64,000 bases of DNA from Agrypnia vestita (taxonomy: Eukaryota > Arthropoda > Insecta > Trichoptera > Phryganeidae), in contig JADDOH010002579.1 of assembly GCA_016648135.1 (NCBI GenBank), positions 62,001-126,000 of the forward strand. Direction: 5' to 3'. The notes beneath the pieces were generated by a model. It saw only the letters and a list, made by a program, of their open reading frames with translations, searched no databases and was not told the origin of the DNA. Positions 1 to 10,954 of the stretch are shown here, piece by piece. Position numbers and translations under genes: made by a program. Numbering within the stretch: the first letter of the stretch is position 1; each line of letters begins with the position of its first letter.

Positions 1-889
1 CAGCATGTCTGCATTTCAACGTTGCATCAGTGATTTTAAATTGCTTTTATACAATGCGGTTAAGACAAATTTATCTTAAATTAGTTCAGTTGTTCCAAAA
101 TTGGAAAATTGGGCCAGCCAGGTCAGAAGTTTAGACCGATTTAAATATAAATATCTGTGTCTAAAATATTCCTGAGTTTAAACATCAACTTTTTCTAAAT
201 CTGCCATTATAGACTTTTAATGAAAAATATCGTAGTTTTTTGGCCGTTAAACTCGGTAACTTTCAAGGCTACGCTGTGCGTGGGCCTTAAAAAGACTTTT
301 TTATTTTGTTGCCAGGCTGAATGCAACGAGTTGGTGGACCTAAAAAGGACCCCTTCCAATTCTTTAAATTTTACGATACTCTTGATCTGCATCCTTTCTT
401 TCTGCATCCAGATAGATCACCTATTCTGCAGCTATAAGTACATCAGCTCTAATAACTCCAACACTTATTACAATTAACATATAAGAAAAGAGCTCGTAAT
501 ATAAATATCGTTTAGTATGAATGGTGGCTCTGATTCGGTATTACCGAACTTTGTCGTATTTAAACCCATCTTTTATCAAACCTGTCAGAATCGTAATTGG
601 CCAGGCACTGCATTTGGGGCCAATTGCCAAAGCATTCTCTCCCTTTGACCGATATGAAACTAAAGGTCTGGTTTGTATTCATGTGTTTACTAAATATGGT
701 AAGCCCGGAGCGTGGAAGTCACTTCATCGTTCGGTTTTAATCTTATCTACATCCTGCATTTCTTTACTTTCGACATCGGCGATATATCCCTAGAAAATTC
801 TTCTTTAAAAAGAAGAGTCTTTGCAGTACGTGCGATATTTTTTACTCAACAGATAAGAATATCTTCGTTTCTAATTCTGTCCATGTAAC
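1..889. other. No recognisable gene
   Basis: AT-rich sequence with no feature I can name. Two short open frames on the plus strand (220-477, 85 codons; 521-793, 90 codons) have no recognisable motif, and 220-477 has an equally open antisense frame. I treat both as chance frames. Confidence 0.5.
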
Positions 890-1400
890 TATGGGAATTA
901 TCCCGTACACAGCCATGGCCCTGAGCAGACCATCAACATATACATGGTAAGCAACGCGCGACCTTCAGTGACGCGCGATACAAGAGGCATATGGTATAAC
1001 TGCGACTTCTGGAGCAAACAGCAGGTTAAACCAAGAGGCACGCATAAGACGGTCGCCGGAATTTGCAACGTAGACGAAACAGAGGCACAGCAGTGTACAT
1101 GAGCCATCGACACAAGTTGATGCCCGGAGCACCGTCAGCGGACATCCAATACGCGTACAGCCAGATTTCAAGAGAGTTCTTTGTTCCCAAAACATATAAA
1201 AATAGTCAATGCCCTGTATGGGCAGGTTAGTTTCTCAACTACCGAGTTCCGTCGAGTCTTTATTATTGTCTTTATAATTGTAATTCTGTATAACTTGTTA
1301 TTATTTTATCAAGTAAATAAATTCATATTCACTTGATTGAGCCCTTTATTCCCACACCAGGGAACTACAGACGAAAGAAGGGAACACATGCTCCCCCACA
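890..1400 (+). mobile_element. Solo LTR, family LTR-1, copy 1
   Basis: A 0.5-kb block that recurs at 36720-37321 and, reversed, at 42310-42790 and 15005-15211. Shared landmarks in order are a CACAGCC...GAGCAGACCATCA start, a GAGAGTTCTTTGTTC segment, a TATA box (from 1195), an AGTCTTTAT segment, an AATAAA signal (1316-1321), and a CCCCCACA end. A TATA box followed by a polyadenylation signal and the end in CA are what an LTR shows. The best-preserved 5' end (the 15-kb copy) begins TGTGGGG, mirroring the CCCCCACA end. No internal gag or pol adjoins it, so it is a solo LTR. The superfamily is unknown; BEL/Pao or Gypsy are the obvious choices. No clean target duplication is visible. Confidence 0.65.
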
Positions 1401-2559
1401 CAATTAATATGGAAGCATAATCATTTGCTAAGCTAGGATTTTAGGTGGCGGCTACAAAAGTCTGCTGGTTTGTGTCATCTGTGGTATTATGCCGCTTTTT
1501 AATGACCTTTCTGGGCAACTTTTTGGGTCCCATTGCAGGGTCCATTATCAGAATTGATGTGGGGTCATGATGTGACATCAGCCCTGGTGACGGACTCTGC
1601 GATGAGATCCGTAACATCGGCGAGAAAAGTCGTAAAAACACGGTATAATACCTCAAAACACATAAACCAGAAGATTCTGAGCGGCCATTGAAACCTAAAA
1701 ACATTCTTACAAAAAAATCTAAATCAAGCATAGAAATACATATTTCATTTGGATATTCAAATAAGTATTCAATTTTCCGTGTTAATTGCAGCAATAAATT
1801 GTGTTTTGTTTCATCTTATCTGCTGTTAAATTAATATTAAGTTATTTGTGCCCACCTTTTGAAAATCTATTCCCAGGGCGTTTAGTGCACTGGAGTGTTA
1901 TTAAATAGCTTTATCGGGAATGCATCTGAAAGCTGAGTACAAATGCATTCTAAGCTACGTTATGAATGCAAAACTGTACGATTATATTCAATTCTATTGA
2001 TATGCCTTTAATATTTATAAATTTACATGAACTCGGATTATTATTCATCATATCTATATCAGTATTTCCTCACACGTGGAGATCAGAGGCAATCAAATTA
2101 TAGCATTCCGTACAAGTAATGTTTTCCCAGGTAATTAGCCAACTCCCTGATTGATTAAGTCAGTGATTGAGTGTCCAGTGTCAGATCATTCTGTTCACGT
2201 TGGGTCACGGGTTTCTGGGAAGCCGGAAAAACATTCAGTAATCTTTTTTCTTACATTGAGTCTTCTCAAAAACACATAAAAGGATATGTGATATGAATTA
2301 TGATAATAAGGACAGCGATAAATTTTTGTGTAATATATAAACAGTAACTATTGCGTTGGGATATTTTTGCAGTCCTCGAAAAACAGAATATTCGCTATGA
2401 ATGTTCCTAGGCTTTTACGGCCGTTCATAATTTTCTAGTTTGTTTTTCTTTTCTTTCTGGAGTATTATGTCGTGTAATTGCGATTGTAATTACGAAAAAT
2501 TTTAATATGTTATATTTTATGGGTGGTTTGTTGCCTTTTTTTTTATAACAGCACTAGCG
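1401..2559. other. No recognisable gene; one orphan open frame
   Basis: The minus-strand frame 1441-1794 (117 codons) is among the longest in the window outside clear transposon remnants. It has a basic C-terminal part (MGPKKLPRKVIKKR) but no family signature, hydrophobic segment or neighbouring homologous repeat. I cannot assign it and would not call it a gene. The rest is AT-rich sequence with nothing recognised. Confidence 0.4.
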
Positions 2560-3085
2560 ATGACTTCAATTTTAGTCACTTTGAATCGCAGTGAATTTGA
2601 TACGTCTAATTTCTGTATTTAGTCTTAATAGAAACCATGGAAGAAAATTCCACTTCACATGAGATAGTGAAGGGGAGGAGGACTTTCATCGCTTCGTCAA
2701 ACAAGCTAGGATAAGTGTCAGCAACTGAAAGCCAGAATTATGCTAATTTCTTGCGATTAAAATTATTTTTCAGCGATGTATCTTCTCATAAATCAATAAG
2801 CTCTTCACTTGCTTTTGTTGAAATTTCAGTCGTTATGTTGTCTTGAAATGGATTTTAAATCCAGTTTATTCTGTTGAACTTTTTCATCTCTTCTTCGAAG
2901 TTGGCGTTGAAGTTATTTTTCAACTCTGTTAAATGAGTGAAAAGTGCAGACACTACATTGATATCTGGATGCATTTCATTATCTATAATAACACGATACG
3001 ACCCGGAAGAGACGTGCTGCGCGGTGTTGTGACTGCGACCCACCAGTGGGTCGCGACCCATAGTTTGGGAAACACTGCCATAGCC
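2560..3085 (-). pseudogene. hAT transposase C-terminal remnant with terminal repeat
   Basis: Read on the minus strand, the segment opens with CAGTGTTTCCCAAACTATG followed by GGGTCGCGACCC. This is the terminal sequence typical of hAT elements related to the ZBED/SCAND3-type domesticated genes. Immediately inside it is the C-terminal half of that transposase: LTELKNNFNANFEEEM, then WI-NPF (stop between), then FWLSVADTYPSLFDEA, ALLPF-like and IKTKYRN segments. These correspond to the C-terminal dimerisation region of the family. Several in-frame stops interrupt it, so it is dead. The N-terminal BED finger and catalytic core are missing, and the terminal repeat sits directly against the C-terminal coding part, so the copy appears internally deleted or rearranged. 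No opposite terminal repeat is visible near 2540. Confidence 0.75.
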
Positions 3086-3387
3086 GAAATGATCCAGCGC
3101 TCTCTATTTTGATCTGGACCATTCCTGAAGCGAGCAGTTGATTTCACGTTTAATTTTTGTTTACTTTTTCTCATAATATTTATATATTCATTTGCTCAAT
3201 GTTTGTTTCTTGTAGAATGAAGCTGTTTGATGTATAAGATATATATCAGCAGTATTGCCGTCAGCACATTTTTAATTCATCTATCTCTCTGCATTCTTGT
3301 TCTCTCAGTGTGCATGTATTAGAGTCACACAGAAAGATTGAGAAGACGGGTATTATGACAATCCTTAGAGGAGTGATTTCGTGCCAG
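3086..3387. other. No recognisable feature
   Basis: About 300 bases of AT-rich sequence. I see nothing in it. Confidence 0.5.
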
Positions 3388-3720
3388 AAAAAAACTAACC
3401 CATAAAAACCAAGTTTTTATTATACTCTCTTTCTCATTTAATAGTTGAAACAGGTTTGGCACTTACCCCACGCGTTGGCTTGAGTCAGGCGACGCTACGA
3501 AAGGGAGTAATAAAAAATTTCGATAAATCCAAAATTATACTATATCTAATTATTAATTTTTTTAAACAAAAATTGGTAAGATCATTTTTATCGTCGCCAC
3601 GAGTCTGCCTGCAAAGTTTCAGCTCGACTGGATCACGGAAAAAAGGTTAAAAATCGATCCAAAGTTTTTTCGACAGACAAGCAAGTAGACACTACGAGTT
3701 AAAAGAGAGGGAGTAAAAAG
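3388..3720 (-). repeat. TTAC repeat, short form, copy 1
   Basis: A member of a dispersed family of which eight copies are in the window. In its own orientation each copy starts TTAC-TCCCTTT, continues through AACTCGTAGCGTCTGCTTG, a GTGATCCAATCGAGCTGAAA segment and a GTGGCGACGAT segment, and ends with AAAAACTTGGTTTTT-ATGGG-TTAC. The ends are conserved between short (about 330 b) and long (about 525 b) forms, which differ in the middle. There is no coding capacity. The class is unknown to me; see the finding on its termini. Confidence 0.75.
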
Positions 3721-4038
3721 AAAATATGTTTATGAATACAAGTCTGCCTTCAACGTCAGCTTTATATTAGCAGTTTTCGTGTTGGTATATCACTAAGCGT
3801 ACAATGATTAATGTGAGTGAAAAAAAACAGTAAGGATAATTAAAATAGAATCGCAAATTGGCGATTTATACTAATTATATTTAAACTCAATATTAAATTG
3901 GTTTATTGGAGCTAGGAACAAATTAAATTATTGATCTAGGTGGTTTAAGTGAGATAGAAAGATAATGGCTATGTACTTGTAGGTACCAGGGATGCGTTCA
4001 GTTACACTGAAAGTTATTTAAAACCGTTATTACTACAG
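3721..4038. other. No recognisable feature
   Basis: AT-rich spacer between two TTAC repeats. Nothing recognised. Confidence 0.5.
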
Positions 4039-4582
4039 TAAAAAAGTAACCCATAAAAACCAAGTTTTTATTACACTCCCTTTCTTTGTAAAATATAACA
4101 ACAATTAAAGACGAATTAAAAAATATAACATAACACTAAACTTACAGTAATTTAATATATTTCTAAAATGTCAGAGGTTTTGATCTTTGATAAGACACTT
4201 CATGCTTTGAAGATTAAATTCTAAAAACATTTGTCAGTCAATTTAGATTTTAAAAATTCGAAGTGAAGTACCTATTATGTATACCGACGGAGTAATTCAA
4301 ATTTAGAAAATATTCCGCGACGTTATCTGGCCGCCGTTGCTAGTAATCAAAGTTTTGTAATGATTCCAATTTGAAAAAACTATTTAAAATGTAAAAAATC
4401 CAAAATTATACTATAATTATTACTATTTTTTAACGAAAATTTGATAGACCTTCTTGATGGTTTCCACAAATCTGCTTGCAAAGTTTCAACTCAGTTGGAT
4501 CACGGAAAAACGGTCAAAAATCGATCCAAAGTTTTTTCGACGGCAAGCCGGCAAGCAAGCAAGCAGACGCCAAGAGTTAATA

Positions 4583-5863
4583 TTAGGTCCTTACATATGA
4601 AATTGGCGTTTAGTATGGGAAGAACATAAAGCCGATTTTTTTTATTATAATATATTTATTTAATCAAAGTATGTACCATTGATATCTATGCACTTTTGCC
4701 ATCTCATAGGTAGTTCATCGATCCCTTTACTAAAAAAACCATTCGGACGGGAATCAATAAACTCTTCGAAGGCGGTTTGGACTGCCCCATCGGAGTTGAA
4801 TTTTTTCCTTTGCAAGAAGTTATCCAAATTTCGAAAAAAATTGTAATCTGTTGGGGCAAGGTCCGGAGAGTACGGTGGATGTCTTAGACATTCCGATTGA
4901 AGCTCCTCTAATTTGGTAGCCGTCTGTTGTGCAGTGTGTGGTCTAGCGTTATCATGAAGCAGCAGTGGCCTAGAGCGATTAACCAGCCTCGGTTGTTTAG
5001 CAGCTAGCTTTTCCATCATGGTTTGCAGTTGCTGACAATAGACATCTGCCACATCTGGCCAGATTTAAGAAAGCTGTAGTGAACGACACCAGCACTAGTC
5101 CACCAAACGCTCACAAGTAACTTTTTTGGAGTTAATTTTCGCTTGGGGCATGGTTTGGCTGGTTCGGCAGGGTTCAGCCATTGCGATGAGCGCTTCCGAT
5201 TATCGTACAGGATCCACTTTTCTTCACAGGTAATGATTCGATTTAAAATCCCTTCATTATTGTGCCGGTTGAGTAATGCAACGCAGCAGTCAACGCGCGT
5301 TTGTTGATTTGCTTCACTCAATTCGTGAGGTACCCACCTTTCAAGCTTTTTCACCTTACCAATTTGCTTTAAGTGGATTCAAACAGTTTTATCACTAACA
5401 CCGCAGCCTGCAGCTAACTCGGATGTGGTTTGCGATGGATCCGCTTCCACAATAGCCTTCAATTCTTCATTATCCACTTTGGTCTCCGGCCGTCCATGGG
5501 GCTTGTTCTGCAGGTCGAAATTTCCAGAACGAAAACGTTGGAACTAAAAACGCACTGTGTTTTCTTTTGCGGCACCGTCGCCGTACATATCATCAATCCT
5601 TCGAGCAGTTTCTGCAGCACTGGTGCCACGGTGGAACTCGTACTCGTAAATAACGCGATATTTCAAGTTTTTCATTTTGTAAACTGAGTGACGCAAAGAA
5701 AAAAACAATTGAGGAAAAAACAAATGAATTATAATTTTCAAAACACAAATACATGAGTAAATAGCTGTATAAATTTGGATTTGGAATTCCTAACCAAAGA
5801 GAAGATATTTGAGATCAAATTTGCCAGTACGGTAAAACGCCAATTTCATATGTAAGGACCTAA
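4583..5863 (-). mobile_element. Mariner transposon, complete ends, 1281 bp
   Basis: The ends are a perfect 29-bp inverted repeat beginning TTAGGTCCTTACATATGAAA. The element is flanked by a TA at 4581-4582 and a TA at 5864-5865, the duplicated target dinucleotide that mariner/Tc1 elements always use. The interior holds a single transposase gene on the minus strand (separate entry). Length and architecture are those of a full mariner. The terminal repeats are unmutated, so the insertion is fairly recent or the ends were preserved by chance, and the copy could in principle be moved in trans. It interrupts a TTAC repeat. Confidence 0.95.
4660..5675 (-). pseudogene. Mariner transposase, inactivated
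   Basis: The mariner transposase would bind the terminal repeats and cut and paste the element at TA. The chosen start is the ATG at 5673-5675 (MKNLKYRV). The N-terminal helix-turn-helix region follows, then the catalytic domain with a D,D34D arrangement: ITCEEKWI where the first Asp is expected, HDNARPHT for the second, and exactly 34 residues later YSPDLAPTDY for the third. Four kinds of damage are visible: a stop at a Trp codon in the VRF-FQRFRSG segment (about 5545), a second stop in the KTV-IHLKQ segment (about 5377), a net-deletion frameshift near 5052 just after LKSGQ, and an Asp to Glu change at the first catalytic position. The protein is therefore not produced intact. The C-terminus ends at 4660 at the family's normal length (about 340 codons). 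Confidence 0.93.
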
Positions 5864-5880
5864 TATAAAGGGAGTAAATA

Positions 5881-6344
5881 TATGATTGTTCTACCGATTC
5901 TCTAACATATTATTTTAAGATATTCTCTTTTAGATGGCACACGGATGAGCGCCGGTATTATGGGCGATAAGATGATATTACTTTTAGCGATTATTCCAAT
6001 GTAATAGTTGGTCCAAAGTTGTCTTTAGTTTATCCAGCGGAATTACGGGATTTCGTCTTGAGTACGATTTTAGTTTAATTTTATGATTTAAGCTTTCGAC
6101 GTTCACACAGTTTCCCGACAAAGTGTTTCACTCGGCGACTATTGTCTCAATAAACTTAGCTTAAATTCAGCCAGTAATGGGAGTGATTTTAATAGAGATC
6201 TGGTTAAATGTACAAGAAGGCTTCGGTTCGTTCTTAACTGGGAACTTACTTGGTCAAGTTAATGACGTCTTGTGAGCCTAACTCAAGATGAGATGGTCAG
6301 ATAACACATTTGAGGACAATTTGAAGAAAAGGGCAAGATAACAA
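5881..6344. other. No recognisable feature
   Basis: AT-rich sequence between the mariner-bearing repeat and a SINE. Nothing recognised. Confidence 0.5.
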
Positions 6345-6520
6345 AAATAGGGATGTGAACACGGAATACGTGAGACATCAATATTCTTACTATTTTCAAA
6401 CTAAGCTAAATACTTCTGCTATAAAAATAGGATTAACTTGCTGGTCTGGAGTGAGATTCGAATCCCCGACCTTTGGATCACGAGCCGAGAGTTCTAACTA
6501 CAAGACCAACAAGCTACTCA
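6345..6520 (-). mobile_element. tRNA-derived SINE, copy 1
   Basis: This family has about ten copies here. In its own orientation it has a tRNA-like head with an A-box region (TAGCTTGTTGG...GTGGTTAGGA) and a B-box (GGTTCGAACCTC-like), both internal RNA polymerase III promoter elements. The body includes AAGTTAGTCCTATTTT, GAAAATAGTAAGAATATTGA and CGTATTCCGTGTTCGCATC, and the tail is CTCTATTTAAAA. This copy is nearly full length, about 176 bases. It does not fold as a functional tRNA gene and is a retroposon that depends on a LINE for movement. Confidence 0.85.
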
Positions 6521-7337
6521 AATAATATAAAGGATAAAAAAATAGATGAAAAATTAACGCAGATTGTCAGAAGTAAAAGATAAGGAAGTGAAAAGAAATT
6601 AATTCACATTTATTTTACAGGTTAAAAACAAAGCTTAATTTCTTTATTTACGTAACAACAAACTATGAAACACAATTACTGAAATAAAACTCATCACTAC
6701 AACACCCAGGTTTCAGTAAATCACATAGATTAACTAATCAAACGCGGAAGCCTCGGTGCGAGAAGCCAGTAGCATGCCCACTGGGTTAAGAGGGCCACCA
6801 TTTTACTAGATTCATTTGATAGTACAATAATAGTTGTTCCTTAAGAAGGAGGTGAAATGCAGCATAGGTAGGTCGATTTTATTTGGCAAGATCCTCGACC
6901 TGTGAAGAACACTGGTGAGAAGTGTAGACCCGTGGATGAATGAGCGGTACTGCATGCGGTGAGCGAAATCGCCATTCTTTGTATTTTCTTCAACTGTGCA
7001 TTCAAGTTCATTCATTCATTTTGAATGTATCTTCATTCAAATCTTTGAATACAATGAAATTATATTTAAAATGCAACATAATTTCGGAAAGCGAAAAATT
7101 CGTTACCGAAAATGTTTTGTCGAGTGTCTTTCTGTTTTTAGCTGTAAATCAAAATAAAGATAGCACTGGTGGAGTGTTAGGGAACATGATGTTATTCATT
7201 GGTTTTTCCAAAATTTTTTATAGATATTCATTATCAACAACTCTGTACTAGGTTCCGAGTGGAGAATTTTAATTTATGACTGCAAAAGATGATGAGAAGG
7301 ATTGCTAGTCTTGAAACTACAGTTGTGATAAAATGTG
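6521..7337. other. No recognisable feature
   Basis: AT-rich. A plus-strand open frame (6940-7251, 103 codons) overlaps an antisense open frame and has no motif, so I read it as chance. Confidence 0.45.
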
Positions 7338-7529
7338 AGAAGCTTATTGGCCTTGTGGTTAGGACTCTCGCCTAGTGATCCAAAAGTCGCAGGTCAAATC
7401 TCACTCCAGACAAGCAAGTTAGTCCTATTTTTATGGCACAAGCGTTTAGCTTAATTTGAAAATAGTAAGAATATTGATGTGACACGAATTCCGTGTTCGC
7501 ATCTCTATTTAAAAAATAATAATAATAAC
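7338..7529 (+). mobile_element. tRNA-derived SINE, copy 2
   Basis: Full-length member of the SINE family. It has an A-box region with GTGGTTAGGACTC, a damaged B-box (GGTCAAATCTC), the whole body and a CTCTATTTAAAA tail running into an AATAAT microsatellite. Confidence 0.85.
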
Positions 7530-8984
7530 ACAACGTGTACTAAAATCCAGTGTTTTTTCACGCCACAGGGGTACTGTGGTTATTAAATGCATAACACTGT
7601 TTCATTAATTTTTTTAATTAAATAAAATGAAACGAGTGTCTATTTATATTGCGAGATATGGTTTAAGTAATAAACCGGAACGGAATGTCTCTTTATTAAT
7701 AAACATTAAAGATTAATGTTAAGGGTGCATTATCCACAGAACGTCTCGGGGTGCTTAAGGAGGACCTCCCGCCAGGGGGCTTACTGGTGAATTATTAACA
7801 TTCGGAAACTGCTAAGCTCGCTCACGCCTGAGTTTTACAGCCCCGGCATTAATGCCGACCTTAAGGGATGATCGCGGGCTCGGGGCGGACTCCCTTATTA
7901 AGATGGGAACAGGGATGATCAAGACGTGCTGGAACATCTGAGGCTTAAGCGACTAACGTAAAGTTATGTCCTTAACACTGTTAATTAAAAAGTTGATTAA
8001 TATATTGTGTTTCTTATATTTGGAGCAAGATCGCACTCAATAGTCGAGATCCGACAGATCTGGCTTCAGTCCAAAGAAAAATATAGTTAACCGGAGATAG
8101 GTCTATAAATAATATAGGTACACATAAAGAACTTGTTTAGTAGTAAGCGGCAGTTGCAAATAACCAACGTTTTGAAAAAAATCTTCACGATTAAGTTATT
8201 CTGGGATAACCGATATAATGAAAAACACATGCTGAACATATGTTAAGGGCAAACTTGAGCTGGGTACTTACATCGTCGACACAAATCGATATACTCTTAG
8301 AATATTCCGTTGTTCCAGATAACACAAATTTCCTCTCAATGACTTCGACAGCAAAAATCGTTTTCTTTTGTACTGAACACTTGGTAAAAGCGCTAGTGCT
8401 TTAAAAATACGACGCACTTGGCTGGCTGCCAGCGGAATCACACCCAAAGGCAAGTGTCCGGTTGATTTGCTTACCCTCACGATTCTGCTCTTCTATAATT
8501 CTTTTTTTTATAACCTCCCTGCTACCATGCGGGGTATTACATCTACTTCAAATATAAATAACCATAACACCAAAAAATATCAAACCTTAGGTCGGCAGGA
8601 AAATTCATACACATTATACTTATCCTAATGTACTTTAAGGTTGTTTCCTTGGTAATCACACTTCTTTCAGCGGTCCCGCCATTATTGGAAATATTTTTAT
8701 CTTCTCTTAATTCAAATCGAGTTCCTTTTAGTGGCATTTTTAACTTAGAGAACAGCCAAAAATCACACAGAGCGATGTCGCGGGAGAGTGTAAAGCCTTA
8801 ACTTATTGCTCTCCATATATCTACTCATTTGCATCGCACAGCATCATGCAGGCGATGAAGACCTCTTAGTAGTACTCCTTGATAATGGTTGTACTGTGTA
8901 GTGCATGATGCACTACCTATGGCAGTCAAAGTAAGAAATAAGAAAACTGACAAAGAAACTTAACATTGTTGCTGATGATTCAGG
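7530..8984. other. No recognisable gene; one GC-rich patch
   Basis: No repeat family or coding segment recognised. Positions 7735-7910 are clearly richer in G+C than the surroundings (for example GACCTCCCGCCAGGGGGC) and contain no good frame. This may be a conserved non-coding element or an unrecognised exon. Confidence 0.4.
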
Positions 8985-9225
8985 GGTAATGAATACTTTT
9001 ATGGTGGTCCAGAGTCGTCGCGAGTCTAACCTGAAATGATTTTCCTGTAAGCAACACCCTCTGTAAATTGTCTCAATAAAGACCCACAGTTAACTGTGAG
9101 TGTCATTTGCGCCCTGTATACATTCACTCATTCCTGCCTCTGCTGATTCATGTCACACATACTACACATGCCCACACGAGAGGATATATTTGAACGAGTG
9201 GGTTTCTTCACCCAAATACCAGCAC
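8985..9225 (+). mobile_element. LTR fragment, family LTR-2
   Basis: Shares an ordered set of segments with 37841-38298: a GAGTCGTCGCGA-like start, TATTGTC-CAATAAA, GAGTGTCATTTGCGCCCTGTA, ATTCATTCCTGC-TCTGCTGATTCAT and a final GGGT-TTC-CCCAA. CAATAAA is the polyadenylation signal. The upstream half of the LTR is missing. No adjoining coding sequence is seen. Confidence 0.6.
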
Positions 9226-9239
9226 ATATTACCCGCCAA

Positions 9240-9625
9240 ATTTCCATTGCAAGATCACTTCTCTGTTTCTGGATAGTATCCATAAACCCATAAATCATCA
9301 GTGATCACGTTGTTCAGGAAGTTGTGGTCACCGTTTACATTGCCTAGCAATTCCCGCGCTTAACATGTGCGATTTCCAAATGGAGTTGCTTTTGTTCCAT
9401 CTTTAGCAGCTTCCGAATGAATTGTGCGAACATTGTCTTCATACCTTAAACCTCGGTAAAAAATTGTAAGCATTGCATGCTCCAATGCAATGCTTACCAC
9501 CTTCTTTGCAAGTTCTCGGACTGTAATGTGATGATCCCGTACGACCGAATGACCAAATGCGTACTTGGTTAATCACACTGATGATTTTGTTGGTTGAGTG
9601 TAGTTTTGCTCTAGTCACTTCGTCA
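9240..9625 (-). pseudogene. Mariner-like transposase N-terminal remnant
   Basis: Minus-strand translation gives a helix-turn-helix-like stretch (VRDHHITVRELAKKV), then NFLNNVITDDLWVYGYYPET. The latter is recognisable as the FL-VITGDE-WVYGYDPETK block of mariner-family transposases (the SETMAR/GVQW-like type), which holds the first catalytic Asp. Stops and small indels break the frame, and no terminal repeats or C-terminal block were found. It is a different and older lineage than the mariner at 4583-5863. Confidence 0.65.
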
Positions 9626-9792
9626 TTTCACAATAATTACACTTCTCCACTCCGAAGCTAATTGTCAGCGCCTAGCGTTAAAGATGTCTCCCATGCATTA
9701 TTTTTAAAATTGAGGTTTAATATTATTTAAAAACATAGGTGGTCTTTTTCAGATCAATACACTTAGTCCAGTAATATTCCAATATTTTTAAG

Positions 9793-10490
9793 TCATCCGA
9801 AAATATAATTTGTCGAATTTAAACAAAAAAGTTGTCTGCTTTCCGCAAAGCCTTTTTTCATGAATCGAATCCCAAAAAACGGTGTCCCTGCCCTTTCTGG
9901 CTGATGGAATCGAATTTGGGCCTTTTTGGAGCAGGTTCGAAAGTGAAGTTCATTGTTTTGACTTTTTTCTTTTTCTTTCATTTCTTGTGTGTAAAGATGG
10001 ATCAATTTTTTTTAGACGATTACTAAATACTGCAGAAACTCTTTCGGAATACGCTTAAACAAATTCGAAAAATGCGATTTCGTTTTTGTTCCACTGTAAG
10101 CAAACCCATTTTGTCGATAGTTTCTAATGCCTAATTTTTCGAGAAGGATATTTTGAGATGTTTGTAAAGTCAAATTTTTTCTCATCTTCACCTTGCAAAA
10201 TGGCTTATACGATATCAGGAATTTGATCAAATTCTCTATTGTCAGCTCTACCGAACGACTTGTGCGTTCTTCATCAAAAAAATTTACAATTTCAATGCCC
10301 AATAGTAGTCATCGAAGGTGCATGGTAATTTTAAATATAATGAAACATCACTTTGATTTCCGCACACTTTCTTTCAATCAAAAAATAGAATCGAATAATT
10401 GATAGATACTGCTCTTTTACCATGTTGAAAAAAAAACACAAAGTTGCCCTCTTTCTACACCTAATTTTGACAGACGTCTTTGAAAAGTTT
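9793..10490 (-). pseudogene. Unidentified decayed coding region
   Basis: Two open stretches in the same frame (10302-10012 and 10011-9793) are separated by a single TAA. An upstream stretch in another frame reads VCGNQSDVSLYLKLPCTFDD before a stop. The composition (SNLFKRIPKEFLQYL, FGIRFMKKGFAESRQLF) looks more protein-like than its neighbours, but I recognise no family. It may be a dead transposon or viral-type gene, or chance. There are no terminal repeats nearby. Confidence 0.3.
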
Positions 10491-10954
10491 TTTCATCAGT
10501 GGCGCCATAAATATGGGTACTTATTAAACAACTCTCCTGTATAAATTGTAATATTTGCTGCGCCCTTCTCGCCCTGGACCTGGGTGTAGCTGCGGCGTAA
10601 TATAAAAGAAAAATAATGTTCTGGTCGTGTATTCATTTTAATGAAAAAAGAGTAATACAACCTCAGGGGTGCATTCAAAGGCGCTGTGCGTCAGAAACTA
10701 TATAAATGTGCTCGGCCCGGAATTTTAATTACACTTCTTTGTATATTTTATTTTTATTCCCTTACAGCACGCGAGAAGCGCTTGCGTCAGAAGAGAGAAA
10801 CATATTATAAAGCAATGTACCCGCGGTACCCGGAATGCGAATGCGCACGATCAATATTTCTAGATTTAAGACAAGTATACACACAGTTGATGGTACGCAG
10901 AGAATTCGGGTTGTGTACAAATACTTAATAATATTAGTTTTGTACAAAGAAAAT
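10491..10954. other. No recognised feature
   Basis: A pyrimidine-rich stretch ending TTCCCTTACAG (about 10758-10768) would make a fair splice acceptor and is followed by about 160 open bases, but no family match supports an exon. Confidence 0.3.

Larger units (their letters stand above)
4039..5880 (-). repeat. TTAC repeat, long form, split by mariner
   Basis: The left part (4039-4582) and the right stub (5864-5880) together form one long-form copy. The junction GAGTTAA-TATAAAGGG, intact in the copy starting at 20945, is opened here by the mariner insertion. The repeat is therefore older than the mariner. Both ends carry GTAA (TTAC on the element's own strand). Confidence 0.8.

Noticed and set aside
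6345..6520. A tRNA gene, from the A-box and B-box
   Set aside because: The same head recurs with a long shared body and A-rich tail at about ten sites. The head does not make a proper cloverleaf, so it is a SINE.
10686..10928. A coding exon after the TTCCCTTACAG acceptor-like site
   Set aside because: There is no recognisable protein motif, no paired donor and no frame preference between the three frames.
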